NCBI GenBank assembly: GCA_934167835.1
Contig: CAKPLZ010000001.1
Coordinates: 62,001 to 126,000, forward strand
DNA length: 64,000 nt
Direction of reading: 5' to 3'
Source of the DNA: an uncultured Clostridia bacterium
GTDB lineage: Bacteria > Bacillota > Clostridia > TANB77 > CAG-508
Shown here piece after piece: positions 9,083 to 18,159 of the stretch; position 1 is the first letter of the stretch; each line of letters begins with the position of its first letter. The notes beneath the pieces were generated by a model. It did no database searches, was not told the DNA's origin, and was given only the letters and a program-made list of their open reading frames with translations. Both the position numbers and the translations under genes were made by a program.

Positions 9083-10018
9083 TTAAACATTAGTTTTTTC
9101 AAATATACGTAATTTTGCGCTTTTACTTCTACTGTTTCTTTCCATTTCTTCTACTGTTGGTAATATTGGTTTTTTGGTTATTATTTTTCCTTTTGGTTTA
9201 TTTCCACAAACGCAATATGGTAAGTCTGGCGGGCAAGTGCATTTGCCAAGGCTATCTTGGTATGCTTCTTTTACTGCTCTATCTTCTAATGAATGGAAAG
9301 TTATTATACATAATCTTCCCCCTGGTTTTAATGAGTCTATTGCATTTATTGTTGTATTATATAATGGTTCAATTTCGTTGTTTACTTCTATTCTAATTGC
9401 CTGAAATGTTCTTTTTGCTGGATGTCCACCTGCATTTGTTCTTGGAACACTTTTTTCAATTATTTGTACTAATTCTTCTGTTGTTTCTATTCTTTTTTGT
9501 TTTCTATATTCACAAATTCTTCTAGCTATTTGCCTTGAAAATTTTTCTTCACCATATTTATAAATAATATCTGCTAATTTTTCTTCTGTATAATCGTTTA
9601 TAACTTTTTCTGCTGTTAAATCTTGAGTTTTATCCATTCTCATATCTAGTTTGCTGTTTTTAGTATAGCTAAATCCTCGTGATTCTTCATCTATTTGGAA
9701 CGATGAAACTCCTAAATCTAATAGGATTCCATCTACTTTATCAATTTTTAAATTTGATAATATTTCTTTTATATTATCATGATTATCTTGAACATATATT
9801 ACATTTTCAAAATTCTTTAATGTTTCTTTTGCTTTTTTTATTGCATCACTATCTCTATCGATTCCTATTAACTTTCCTGTATTATTAAGTTTTTTTGCTA
9901 TTTCAAAGCTATGTCCTGCTCCGCCTAAGGTGCCATCTACATATATTCCGTTTTTTTGTATATTAAGTCCATTAATACATTCATTTAACATTACAGGAAT
10001 ATGCTCAAATTCTTTCAT
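9083..10018 (-). CDS. rsmH: 16S rRNA m4C1402 methyltransferase RsmH
   Basis: RsmH (MraW) methylates N4 of C1402 in 16S rRNA using SAM. 311 residues. Diagnostic segments are HIPVMLNECINGL, YVDGTLGGAGHS (SAM site), DGILLDLGVSSFQID, RGFSYTKNSKLDMRMD, AKRTFQAIRIEVNNE and FHSLEDRAVKEA. The cysteine cluster CTCPPDLPYCVCG near the C-terminus is common in Clostridia. It follows mraZ and precedes ftsL. Confidence 0.97.
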   Translation of the reverse strand: MKEFEHIPVMLNECINGLNIQKNGIYVDGTLGGAGHSFEIAKKLNNTGKLIGIDRDSDAIKKAKETLKNFENVIYVQDNHDNIKEILSNLKIDKVDGILLDLGVSSFQIDEESRGFSYTKNSKLDMRMDKTQDLTAEKVINDYTEEKLADIIYKYGEEKFSRQIARRICEYRKQKRIETTEELVQIIEKSVPRTNAGGHPAKRTFQAIRIEVNNEIEPLYNTTINAIDSLKPGGRLCIITFHSLEDRAVKEAYQDSLGKCTCPPDLPYCVCGNKPKGKIITKKPILPTVEEMERNSRSKSAKLRIFEKTNV

Positions 10019-10050
10019 CTAAATTACCCTCATTTTCAATAATAAACCTT

Positions 10051-10081
10051 AAGCAGTTGGTAAAAGTATGTACCAACTGCT
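10051..10081 (-). terminator. Hairpin in the mraZ-rsmH spacer
   Basis: AGCAGTTGGT pairs with ACCAACTGCT around a 10-nt loop. The spacer 10019-10249 is otherwise a run of imperfect AAAAGAACAAAAG-type purine-rich repeats (minus strand) with no gene visible. Confidence 0.5.
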
Positions 10082-10249
10082 GTCCATCGTATATTCAAGT
10101 AATCTTTAGTTTTACCTTTGCTTTAGCTTAGTCTTTTGTTTACCTTTTTGTTCTTTTGTTTGTTTTATTCTTTTGTTTTTAACTTTTTATTTTTTCTTTT
10201 GTATTTATAAATTTTCATCATTTGTTTTTATATAAACTTTTAATAAAAG

Positions 10250-10687
10250 TTATATACCTAAATCTAAGTTTGCCATTTTTTCAGCTATATCATCTGCTTC
10301 ATTATTTTCTTTTTCGCTATATGCAAGCCATTTTTCTTTGCTCCAAATTTCGATTTTATTTAGCACCCCTATTATTACAACTTCTTTCTCAAGTCCAGCA
10401 AACTCTCTTAAGTTGCTTGCAATTAGGAATCTTCCTTGTTTGTCTATTTCGCATTCCATTGCTCCTGCTAAGAAAAACCTCATTAATGCTCTTGCATCTT
10501 TATTTGTTAATGGAAAGGTTCTAAGTTTCTCTTCAAAGTTTTTCCATTCACTTTGTGAATACACAAATAAACATCCATCTAAACCTTTAGTGATTACAAA
10601 TTTCTCGCCAATGTCCTCTTTTAATTTGGCTGGCATTATTAATCTACCTTTTGTATCAATTGAATGTTCGTATTCGCCTATTAACAA
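10250..10687 (-). CDS. mraZ: Transcriptional regulator MraZ
   Basis: MraZ is an AbrB-like DNA-binding protein that forms rings and controls the dcw cluster. 145 residues, with two repeated halves: MLIGEYEHSIDTKGRLIMPA with KFVITKGLDGCLFVYS, and ECEIDKQGRFLIASNLREFA with VVIIGVLNKIEIWSKEKW. It is the first gene of the dcw cluster. Its upstream region contains ACTTTCC and ACTTTTT-like repeats (minus-strand GTGG(T/A)AA series at about 10710-10740) that resemble MraZ-binding boxes of the GTGGN type. Confidence 0.96.
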   Translation of the reverse strand: MLIGEYEHSIDTKGRLIMPAKLKEDIGEKFVITKGLDGCLFVYSQSEWKNFEEKLRTFPLTNKDARALMRFFLAGAMECEIDKQGRFLIASNLREFAGLEKEVVIIGVLNKIEIWSKEKWLAYSEKENNEADDIAEKMANLDLGI

Positions 10688-10704
10688 AATGTTTCACCCC
10701 TTTT

Positions 10705-10745
10705 TCCGAGTTACCACTTTTTACCACTTTCCTCCACTTCGCTAC
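10705..10745 (-). promoter_or_regulatory. Candidate MraZ operator repeats upstream of mraZ
   Basis: On the minus strand the leader reads AGTGGAGGAAAGTGGTAAAAAGTGG followed by TAACTCGG. Three GTGG repeats recur at about 10-base spacing, which fits known MraZ boxes. Confidence 0.55.
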
Positions 10746-10827
10746 CATTGTATACTATAATTTTTAAAAATGCAATACTTTTTTAAAAATTTTTTAAATT
10801 TTTTTAATATTTTTTCATAAAAAATTG

Positions 10828-10868
10828 CCATATTACTTTAAATTAACTAATTTTTAAAGTAATATGGC
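10828..10868. terminator. Bidirectional-looking terminator after scpB
   Basis: GCCATATTACTTTAAA pairs with TTTAAAGTAATATGGC across about 9 bases, flanked by A/T runs. Confidence 0.65.
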
Positions 10869-10875
10869 TTGATTG

Positions 10876-11448
10876 TTATTTATTATTACCATCTTTCATT
10901 ACATCTTCAATTACAATTTGTTCATTTTCATCTATTTTGTATCTTGGCAATTCCGGTAACTCGTCTAATGTAGATATTCCAAATGTTTTTAAAAATTCTT
11001 TTGTAGTCTGGTAGACTGTTGGTTTTCCTGGCAAATCAGATTTTCCGGCATCTTCAATAAGATTATATTCTAATAGTTTGTATATTGTTGCATCTGAATT
11101 TACTCCTCTTATTGCTTCTATTTCAGCTCTTGTAATTTTAGGATTATATGCAATTATTGCAAGTGTTTCCATTGCTGCATTAGATATATTAGGTTTTGCT
11201 CGATTATCAAATATTGGATATATATAATCAAAGAATTCTTTTTTTGTACATAACGTATATCCATTTTCAATTTTTACTATTTCAATTCCTCTATTTTCTT
11301 TTAAGTATTCATTTTTCATAATTTCAATAATCTTTATTATATCTTCTTCAGAAATTTCTAGTGCTGTAATTAATTCTTTCATTTCAACTGGTCTTCCTGC
11401 TGCAAAAAGCATTGCTTCTATAATAGCTTTTGTTTTCTCTATTTCCAT
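10876..11448 (-). CDS. scpB: Segregation and condensation protein B
   Basis: ScpB is part of the SMC-ScpAB condensin complex that organises and segregates chromosomes. 190 residues with tandem winged-helix domains. Characteristic segments are IEAMLFAAGRPVEMKEL, ALEISEEDI, LAIIAYNPKITRAEIEAIRGVNS and GKPTVYQTTKEFLKTFGI. It ends the group cmk-plsC-scpB, with four bases between plsC and scpB. scpA is not in the window. Confidence 0.95.
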   Translation of the reverse strand: MEIEKTKAIIEAMLFAAGRPVEMKELITALEISEEDIIKIIEIMKNEYLKENRGIEIVKIENGYTLCTKKEFFDYIYPIFDNRAKPNISNAAMETLAIIAYNPKITRAEIEAIRGVNSDATIYKLLEYNLIEDAGKSDLPGKPTVYQTTKEFLKTFGISTLDELPELPRYKIDENEQIVIEDVMKDGNNK

Positions 11449-11451
11449 TTT

Positions 11452-12069
11452 CTATTCTCCTTGTATTCTTTTATGTTTTTTATCTTTAATATTTTCGTCT
11501 CTTAAATATACTATTTTCTCCATAAGCTCTGCTGTAAGTTTTGATGCTTCTTCTTTATCTTTTACTTCTTCTTTTAGGTTAGAATAATCTATTGGTTTGC
11601 CTATATTTACTATAACTTTTGTAAATGGTTTGAAACTTCCTTGTATTCCTATTGGAATTATTGGTTTTTTAGCCGTACTTGCAATTAATACAGCTCCGTT
11701 TTTTGGTTTTATACCTTTTGCCATTCCATTTCTTGTACCTTCTGGGAACATTAATAATAGTTCATCATGTTTTAGTAATTTTAATGATATTTTTATTGCT
11801 TGGATATCAGCTTTTCCTCTTTTTACTGGGTATATTCCAAAAAGGTCTGCTATCCAACATAAGAAGCCGTTTTTAAACAATTCTTCCTTGGCAAGAACAT
11901 TTACTTTCCTTTTAAACATTGCGACTATAACTGCTGCATCTAAATTGCTTACGTGATTTGGGCAAAGTAGTGCTCCACCTTCTTTGGGTAAATTTTCTTT
12001 TCCTACAATTTTGGGTCTATATAGAATGATTGCAAATATTTTAAATAAAAACTTTATAATTACTCGCAT
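11452..12069 (-). CDS. plsC: 1-acyl-sn-glycerol-3-phosphate acyltransferase
   Basis: PlsC makes phosphatidic acid from lysophosphatidic acid at the membrane. 205 residues. The acyltransferase motif NHVSNLD (NHxxxxD), the second block GIYPVKRGKADIQAI and the substrate motif MFPEGTRNG are all present, with IPIGIQGSFKPF as the fourth block. A short N-terminal hydrophobic stretch may associate with the membrane. It overlaps the cmk end by 10 bases, suggesting coupled translation. Confidence 0.93.
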   Translation of the reverse strand: MRVIIKFLFKIFAIILYRPKIVGKENLPKEGGALLCPNHVSNLDAAVIVAMFKRKVNVLAKEELFKNGFLCWIADLFGIYPVKRGKADIQAIKISLKLLKHDELLLMFPEGTRNGMAKGIKPKNGAVLIASTAKKPIIPIGIQGSFKPFTKVIVNIGKPIDYSNLKEEVKDKEEASKLTAELMEKIVYLRDENIKDKKHKRIQGE

Positions 12070-12749
12070 TTTTGTTCTCTCTTTTCTTTTATTATTTCTA
12101 TTATTTTGTTTTCAACTTCTTGTATGCTTAGATTGGTTGTATCTATTACTATGCTGTCTTTTGCAACTTTTAGAGCTCCGATTTCTTTTTGCTTATCATT
12201 TGTATCTCTTTTTCTAATATTATCAAGTACTTCTTCATAAGTAATATCTATTCCTTTTTCTTGCATTTCTAAAAGTCTTCTTCTTGCTCGTTCTTCTTCT
12301 GTTGCATCTAGATAGATTTTTACATCTGCCTCTGGGAAAACATACGTACAAATATCTCTTCCTTCCATTATTACGTCTTTTCCTTCTGCTAATTTTCTTT
12401 GTAATTCAACCATTTTGTATCGTACTTCTTTTATTGAGGATACTGGAGACACAATGCTTGATACTTCTTTTGAGCGAATTTCTTTACTTACATTTACATT
12501 ATTTAAATATGCTATATCGCCATTTGGAGTATTTTCAATCTTTATGTTGATTTTATCTAATAGCTCAATTATTTTTTCAGAATCTATTTTTCCATTGTTT
12601 ATGGCTCCTGCTTGAATTGCCGCAAGTGCAACACATCTATATGTTATTCCTGTGTCTATATTTAATAAATTCATTTTATTTGCTATTTTCTTTGTTACTG
12701 TACCTTTTCCGCTTCCTGCTGTTCCATCTATTCCAACTATAAATCCCAT
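12060..12749 (-). CDS. cmk: Cytidylate kinase
   Basis: Cmk phosphorylates CMP and dCMP. 229 residues. The P-loop GIDGTAGSGKGTVTKKIA is at residues 5-22, with NIDTGITYRCVALAA, the CMP-binding region KDVIMEGRDICTYVFP and ATEEERARRRLLEM. Start and upstream stop overlap by one base (ATGG junction at 12749). In Clostridia cmk-plsC often precedes ispH and rpsA; here scpB follows. Confidence 0.96.
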   Translation of the reverse strand: MGFIVGIDGTAGSGKGTVTKKIANKMNLLNIDTGITYRCVALAAIQAGAINNGKIDSEKIIELLDKINIKIENTPNGDIAYLNNVNVSKEIRSKEVSSIVSPVSSIKEVRYKMVELQRKLAEGKDVIMEGRDICTYVFPEADVKIYLDATEEERARRRLLEMQEKGIDITYEEVLDNIRKRDTNDKQKEIGALKVAKDSIVIDTTNLSIQEVENKIIEIIKEKREQKCE

Positions 12750-13618
12750 TATTTTTCTCCTTCTTCTGGTTTGTATATTCCTCTGGCTAGAATTTGAACT
12801 TTTTCAACATTCATTGCTGTTAAATTTTCAATTTCTCTAACACATTTCTTTTTAAAATCTTGCAAAGATGATATTATATTAAATCCATATACTAGGATTA
12901 TCTCTATGTATAAATTTACACCTATAGGTGTTTTTTCTACCCTAGTTCTGTATATTTTATGAATTGCCTTATTTTTTCCTGCAATATGTGCAACTATATC
13001 TTTTAAAACCCCATCAGATATTGTGTAATTTCCTAAATAACTAAATGTTGGTCTAATAATGGATTTTTCTGATATATATGGTTTTTCATTTTTTCCTTTT
13101 GATTTAAATATCTGCAATGGATCTAAAATATATCCAGAAAAGTCTTTTTTTATTTCAAAAGTTGGCACTGGAATAACGTGTTTTCCTTCAGTTACACGCA
13201 TTCTTTTTGCGTCTTCCATTTCTTGAAGTGTTGCAACATCTGTAATATAAATAGTTTTTGAAATTTCAGGTAGTCCTAAATTGGTTCTAATTTTATCTAC
13301 CATTCCATCTGATGTTCCCAAAATCAAAATACTTTCAGGCCTATATTTTCTAAAAGCCTTCTTAATCTCATCAGCCTTTTCATTATTTAAAAATAAGGCT
13401 CCCTTAACAGTCTCAATCTTAGTAGGGGCCTTTTTAGCAGATACACCTGCAATTACCTCATTATCTTTTATTAAAAGCCCGTCATCAATAATATAATGTA
13501 TATTATGCTCACTTGCTACCATCTGGGCCCTATAACTTTTCCCTGTTCCAGAAGGGCCTACAAATGCAAATACAACAATTTTTCCTTCTATAAATTTATC
13601 AATTTTATCAATTAACAT
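12749..13618 (-). CDS. P-loop ATPase fused to an Asp23-like domain
   Basis: 289 residues. The N-terminal part has a Walker A motif (AFVGPSGTGKSYRAQMVA, residues 18-35) and an NTPase-like core. The C-terminal 90 residues (NYTISDGVLKDIVAHIAGKN, then LYIEIILVYGFNIISSLQDF and LTAMNVEKVQILARGI) follow the Asp23/Gls24 pattern seen in the true Asp23 at 1875. Proteins of this architecture occur in Clostridia as Asp23/Gls24-family proteins of unknown role. It is transcribed into cmk. I infer a nucleotide-driven membrane or envelope stress role but see no substrate motif. Confidence 0.8.
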   Translation of the reverse strand: MLIDKIDKFIEGKIVVFAFVGPSGTGKSYRAQMVASEHNIHYIIDDGLLIKDNEVIAGVSAKKAPTKIETVKGALFLNNEKADEIKKAFRKYRPESILILGTSDGMVDKIRTNLGLPEISKTIYITDVATLQEMEDAKRMRVTEGKHVIPVPTFEIKKDFSGYILDPLQIFKSKGKNEKPYISEKSIIRPTFSYLGNYTISDGVLKDIVAHIAGKNKAIHKIYRTRVEKTPIGVNLYIEIILVYGFNIISSLQDFKKKCVREIENLTAMNVEKVQILARGIYKPEEGEK

Positions 13619-13712
13619 ACCTATAAAACCTCAAATAAAAAAATTCTGCATATAAGTATATCATAAAAAAGTGGTAATATCCATAGAATTTGTATTTTTA
13701 TTTTCTTATTTT

Positions 13713-15092
13713 TTATTCTTCCTTATACCAACTTTCTACATTGTAAAACATATTAAACCAATTTCCATTGAAATTACCTTTTAGTTTATCACTATGAAGT
13801 ACTAAGTATGTGCTGAAATATAGGCTTATAAATGGTTGTTCTTCATAGTAATTTTGTAAGATTTGGCCATAAGCTTCTTTCAGTTTGGTTTTGTTCTCTA
13901 TATTGTATAGTTTTTTTATTTGATTTGCTTGTTCTTGGTTTTGGAAATATTGGTGTAAAAGTGGTTTAAGTGGGGTTGTTTCTACGTTTAAAATTAGATC
14001 TGCTTTTTGATTTTTGTATGGCAATAGAGTTATTTTTATATTTTGCTGACTTAATTCTTGTTTTATTTTTTGAGCAAGTAATTCTTGTTCTTTGCTATAA
14101 GCAAGTTTAAGGCTTTGTTTTATATTCTCTGTTGCCCAATTTCCTTGTGTATTTTCTTGGTTTAAATAACTTCCATAATCTAGAGGCGACATGGCTATAT
14201 GATATTTTTGATTATATAGGTCATAGTTTATTTTTTCTTTATTTATTGCTGATTCTATGGTTTTTCTTGTTTTTTTGTCAGTAATTGTTTCTGCTGATAT
14301 ATAGTAAAACTCTCGTCCTATAATTTTAGTTTCTTCAAAGCCTATATTTCCAATATCTTTTTCATAATTTGTATTTCCTGTTATTATTAAATCTACTTTT
14401 CCTCTAGTAAAAGCATTATATAGCTCTGTTGTTGTTTTGTATTGCTTTATTGTAAGGTTTAATTCATCTTTCTTTATTATTATTTCATTTTCTTGATTTT
14501 TTTCTATTTTAAACTCTCCGCTTCCCATTGGAATTTCACTATTATACGTACTTTTCTCTAATATTGGGAAACTCAAATAATACTCAAAGAAATCAACACC
14601 TTCGGTTAGAATAATTTTTAAAGTGTTTTCATCAATTTTCTGTATTTTCTCAATTATTTTAACATTTTCTCTATATATACTATCTTCTGTTTTTATTTTA
14701 TTTATTGTAAATTCAATATCCTCTATGGTTATTTTTTCTCCGTTTTGCCATTTTTTATTTGGATTTAAAGTTACTAAGTATGTTTTATTATTAATCTTTG
14801 AGCACTCTTCTGCTATACACGGTTTTGTATTAAAATCTGGTGTTATATAAATAAGCGATTCATATACAAGTTTTGTTATGTGCTGAATTTCTAAGTTTTT
14901 TGTTAATATAGGGTTCAATGTATCAAAATCAGTTATTCCTATAGATATGTTTCTCGATATTTTTTGTTCTTTATTTAATGAATTTGTTGTCTCTTGTTTG
15001 CTATTATCTTTAAAATAAATAATATATATACCTACCAGAACTAAAACAATTATTATGAAAATAAAAATTTTTTTACAATATTTTAACTTCAT
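13713..15092 (-). CDS. Family 5 extracellular solute-binding protein
   Basis: 459 residues with an N-terminal hydrophobic segment (about residues 9-27, IFIFIIIVLVLVGIYIIYF) and no lipobox cysteine, so probably membrane-anchored. The mature part resembles oligopeptide-binding proteins: FDTLNPILTKNLEIQHITKL near the start and KKWQNGEKITIEDIEFTINK, the usual W-x-(D/N)-G-x-x-(V/I/L)-T-(A/I)-x-D-V-x-(F/Y) region. No transporter genes are adjacent, so the ligand is unknown and it may act alone or with a distant permease. Confidence 0.8.
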   Translation of the reverse strand: MKLKYCKKIFIFIIIVLVLVGIYIIYFKDNSKQETTNSLNKEQKISRNISIGITDFDTLNPILTKNLEIQHITKLVYESLIYITPDFNTKPCIAEECSKINNKTYLVTLNPNKKWQNGEKITIEDIEFTINKIKTEDSIYRENVKIIEKIQKIDENTLKIILTEGVDFFEYYLSFPILEKSTYNSEIPMGSGEFKIEKNQENEIIIKKDELNLTIKQYKTTTELYNAFTRGKVDLIITGNTNYEKDIGNIGFEETKIIGREFYYISAETITDKKTRKTIESAINKEKINYDLYNQKYHIAMSPLDYGSYLNQENTQGNWATENIKQSLKLAYSKEQELLAQKIKQELSQQNIKITLLPYKNQKADLILNVETTPLKPLLHQYFQNQEQANQIKKLYNIENKTKLKEAYGQILQNYYEEQPFISLYFSTYLVLHSDKLKGNFNGNWFNMFYNVESWYKEE

Positions 15093-15123
15093 AAATTTTT
15101 CAAGTCCTTTCTTACGATATAAT

Positions 15124-15152
15124 TAATGGTAGGGCTTTTTAGTCCTACCATT
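15124..15152 (-). terminator. Hairpin downstream of spoVS
   Basis: AAATGGTAGGACT pairs with AGCCCTACCATT around a short A-rich loop. The T-run is weak. Confidence 0.5.
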
Positions 15153-15156
15153 TAAT

Positions 15157-15420
15157 TTATTTTCTTGATTCTATTATCAGTTTCATTCCTGTGCGGTTTT
15201 CTCCTTCAACTTCAACCTCTGCAAATGCTGGTATGCATACAAGGTCTACTCCTGCTGGTGCTACAAAACCTCTTGCTATTGCCACTGCTTTAACCGCTTG
15301 ATTTAGTGCTCCTGCACCGATTGCTTGCATCTCTGCTCTGTTACTTTCCTTTACTAATCCTGCAATTGCTCCTGCTACTGAATTTGGGTTTGATTTTGAT
15401 GAAATTTTTAAAATCTCCAT
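15157..15420 (-). CDS. spoVS: Stage V sporulation protein S
   Basis: SpoVS is a small Alba-like protein needed for progression of spore coat and cortex formation. 87 residues, the usual size, with the highly conserved core KSNPNSVAGAIAGLVKE, EMQAIGAGALNQAVKA, IARGFVAPAGVDLVCIPAF and NRTGMKLIIE. A good AGGAGG lies upstream. It is monocistronic or the tail of the ymdB group; its presence supports a spore-forming lineage. Confidence 0.97.
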   Translation of the reverse strand: MEILKISSKSNPNSVAGAIAGLVKESNRAEMQAIGAGALNQAVKAVAIARGFVAPAGVDLVCIPAFAEVEVEGENRTGMKLIIESRK

Positions 15421-15569
15421 TTTATTCCTCCTAAAAAATATTTTTGTAACTCTGTTTTGTATTTCATTTGTTACGTTATATTTATATTATATTTTTTAGG
15501 TTTTGTCTATATAATTTTGGAAATTTCTGGAAGTTTTCATCGCGTTTTTTGCTTGTTTTTCGCGTTTTT

Positions 15570-16343
15570 TTACAATTTTATTCTACTAATTTTCTTCATT
15601 TGACAATTTTCGTCATCTAATTCTAAAATGCAACCTGTAAGTTCGACATTTTTATCATCACTCACTTTATATCTTTCTGGAAGTGTTGTTACAAATCTCT
15701 TAATAGATGCAGATGGGTCCATACCAATTACTGATTTTTTTGGTCCTGTCATTCCAACATCAGTAATATATGCTGTGCCTTTTTCTAATATTGTTTCATC
15801 CGCGGTTTGTACATGTGTATGTGTTCCAAAAACACATGTCACTCTTCCATCTAGATAATATCCCATTGCTATTTTTTCCGCTGTTGCTTCTGCATGGAAA
15901 TCTACTATTACTATGTCTGCTTTACCATGAATTTCTTCTAATATTTTATCAGCTTTTAGGAATGGATTTTCTGATAGTATTCCTACATCAACTCTTCCTA
16001 TTAAATTTATTACAGCTATTTTCTTTCCATTTACCACATGAATTCTATAGCCTTTTCCTGGAACTCCTGCTGGATAATTTGCGGGTCTTACTATTTTTTC
16101 GTCATCTATAAATCCAAAAATTTCTTTTTTACCCCATGTATGGTTTCCCATTGTTACTATATCTACATTTGATTTTTTTAAATCTTCAAATATTTTTAAA
16201 GTAATTCCCATACCATCTGCTGAATTTTCTCCATTTGCAATTACATAATCTATATTATTCTTTTTCTTGAATTCCGGAATAATATCCTTTACTTTTTTCA
16301 CACCACTATTTCCTACGATGTCTCCTATTATTAATATTTTCAT
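15570..16343 (-). CDS. ymdB: YmdB-type metallophosphoesterase (cyclic nucleotide phosphodiesterase)
   Basis: YmdB hydrolyses 2',3'- and 3',5'-cyclic nucleotides and influences RNA turnover and multicellular behaviour in Bacillus. 257 residues. Metal-binding motifs are GDIVGNSGV, NGENSADGMG, MGNHTWGKKE, DFHAEATAEK and GTHTHVQTAD. The conserved tail YITDVGMTGPKKSVIGMD is typical. It precedes spoVS, as in several Firmicutes where ymdB and spoVS are neighbours. Confidence 0.94.
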   Translation of the reverse strand: MKILIIGDIVGNSGVKKVKDIIPEFKKKNNIDYVIANGENSADGMGITLKIFEDLKKSNVDIVTMGNHTWGKKEIFGFIDDEKIVRPANYPAGVPGKGYRIHVVNGKKIAVINLIGRVDVGILSENPFLKADKILEEIHGKADIVIVDFHAEATAEKIAMGYYLDGRVTCVFGTHTHVQTADETILEKGTAYITDVGMTGPKKSVIGMDPSASIKRFVTTLPERYKVSDDKNVELTGCILELDDENCQMKKISRIKL

Positions 16344-16365
16344 TTTCTTCTCCTTGTTTTTTGTT

Positions 16366-17061
16366 TTAGCAAATTTTTATCAAGTCAAAATTTGTTTGGT
16401 CTGAGCTTGCCATTATGTACTCTATTCCATTTATGTTTCCCTGAATAGCCTCTTTCCCTGATTCACCATGGATATGACCATATATGCATGTTTTTACATT
16501 ATATTTTTTCATTGTTTTTTCAAAACTTAGTTCTGGATTTTCGTATTTATTAAAAGGTGGATAATGCATACATACTATAATAGGCTTGCTTTCTCCATAT
16601 TTTGTCACACCATCATTTAAAGAAAGTTCTAATCTTATATTTTCTCTTCTAATAATTTTCTCAGCATTTTCCTCTAATTCTGACCATCCTCTTGTACCTA
16701 CAATTATTTTGTCTTCCCATAAGTAACTATTATTTTGGATAAAATCGATATTTTTTAAATTATTATCATTTAAAAATTTTCTCATTTTTGCGAGGGTTTC
16801 CCACCAATAATCGTGATTACCTTTAAGTAGTAATTTTGTACCTGGCAATTTATTTAAGTATTTAAAATCAAGTATTGTATCTTCTAAATACATTGCCCAC
16901 GAAAAGTCTCCTGGCAACAAAACCAAGTCATTTTCATTTACTTTTTTTAGCCAATTTTCTGCAATTTTTTTATCATGATTTTCCCAATTAACTCCAAAAA
17001 TATCCATTGGTTTATTTATTCCTAACGATAAATGCAAATCAGAAATTGTATAAATTGCCAT
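16366..17061 (-). CDS. Metallophosphoesterase
   Basis: 231 residues with calcineurin-like motifs in order: SDLHLSLGINKPMDIFG, PGDFSWAMYLED, KGNHDYWWE, CMHYPPFNK and YGHIHG. Similar clostridial proteins are annotated as predicted phosphohydrolases without a proven substrate. It starts one base after tsaD in the opposite sense of reading order (tsaD is upstream on the minus strand), so the two are probably cotranscribed. Confidence 0.88.
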   Translation of the reverse strand: MAIYTISDLHLSLGINKPMDIFGVNWENHDKKIAENWLKKVNENDLVLLPGDFSWAMYLEDTILDFKYLNKLPGTKLLLKGNHDYWWETLAKMRKFLNDNNLKNIDFIQNNSYLWEDKIIVGTRGWSELEENAEKIIRRENIRLELSLNDGVTKYGESKPIIVCMHYPPFNKYENPELSFEKTMKKYNVKTCIYGHIHGESGKEAIQGNINGIEYIMASSDQTNFDLIKIC

Positions 17062-17062
17062 T

Positions 17063-18059
17063 CTAACCTCCTAATTTTAAATTTGGCACTGCATTTAAAC
17101 TTAAGTCTGACCTTTTTCCTGCCATATAATCATAATATCCTGCAGATGCTATCATTGCTGCATTGTCTGTACATAATTTTAATTCTGGATAATATACTTT
17201 TATTTTAAATTCATTTTCTAAGTTTTGGAATTGCTTTCTGATATATGAATTTGCTGATACTCCTCCTGCTAATACAACTGTTTTTAAGCCAGTTTCCTCT
17301 ATTGCCTTCTCAACATTTTGAATTAACATTTCTGTTGTAACCTTTTCAAAACTTGCACATAAATCTGCTTTATTTATATCTGGATTTTTATGGTGCAAAT
17401 TTATCACTGCTGTTTTAATTCCACTAAAACTAAAATTAAGCCCTTCAATTTTTGTTTTAGGCAATATTATATTTGGAGTTCCTTCAATGGCTAATTTGTC
17501 TATTTTAGGGCCTCCTGGATATCCGAAGGCCTATTACTCTTGCAACTTTATCATAGCTTTCTCCTATTGCATCATCTTTTGTTCTTCCTATTATTTCGTA
17601 TTCTGTATAATTTTTAATTTTTACTAGGTGTGTGTGTCCTCCAGATATTATTAAACATAGAAATGGTGGTTTTAATTCTGGATATGTAATATAATTTGCA
17701 GCAATATGTCCTGCAATATGGTTTACTCCAACAAGTGGTTTTCCTGCTGCAAAAGCTAAGCCTTTTGCATAAGATACTCCTACCAAAAGTGCCCCAACTA
17801 ATCCTGGTCCATAAGTTGGGCATACTACATCAATATCTTTTATATCCAAATTTGCCTGTTTTAAAGCCTCTTTTACTACTTGATTAATTACTTCAACATG
17901 GCATCTAGATGCAATTTCTGGAACAACTCCTCCATAAAGTGTATGTATATCTATTTGTGAATTTACTATATTTGATAAAACTTTTCTCCCGTTTACTACA
18001 ACTGCTGCTGCTGTTTCATCACAACTTGATTCTATTCCTAAAACTATTATATCTTTCAT
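17063..18059 (-). CDS. tsaD: tRNA t6A37 threonylcarbamoyltransferase TsaD, one CGGA quadruplet site
   Basis: TsaD transfers threonylcarbamoyl to A37 of ANN-decoding tRNAs and is usually essential. 331 residues when CGGA at 17522-17525 counts as one glycine. Motifs include [26 protein letters not shown] (metal site), ISGGHTHLV, then [15 protein letters not shown] across the site, and [10 protein letters not shown] and [13 protein letters not shown]. Triplet reading stops at RISRRP six codons after CGG. The GLGYPGG block is nearly invariant, so the repair is unambiguous. No sign of decay elsewhere. Confidence 0.95.
17522..17525 (-). other. Quadruplet codon CGGA (Gly) in tsaD, residue 179
   Basis: CTT CGG ATA in the zero frame becomes CTT-CGGA-TAT, giving the conserved GLGYPGGP of TsaD. 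Confidence 0.92.
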
Positions 18060-18115
18060 ATTTATCCTTTCTCTCTATTTAAATATTTTATCACAATAAA
18101 AAAAAATGTCAATAT

Positions 18116-18148
18116 AAAAATCCCGCCCAAATTCAGGCGGGATTTTTT
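18116..18148 (-). terminator. Terminator of orphan B
   Basis: AAATCCCGCC pairs perfectly with GGCGGGATTT around CTGAATTTG, followed by TTTTTA on the minus strand. Confidence 0.85.
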
Positions 18149-18159
18149 GTCTAGATTAC

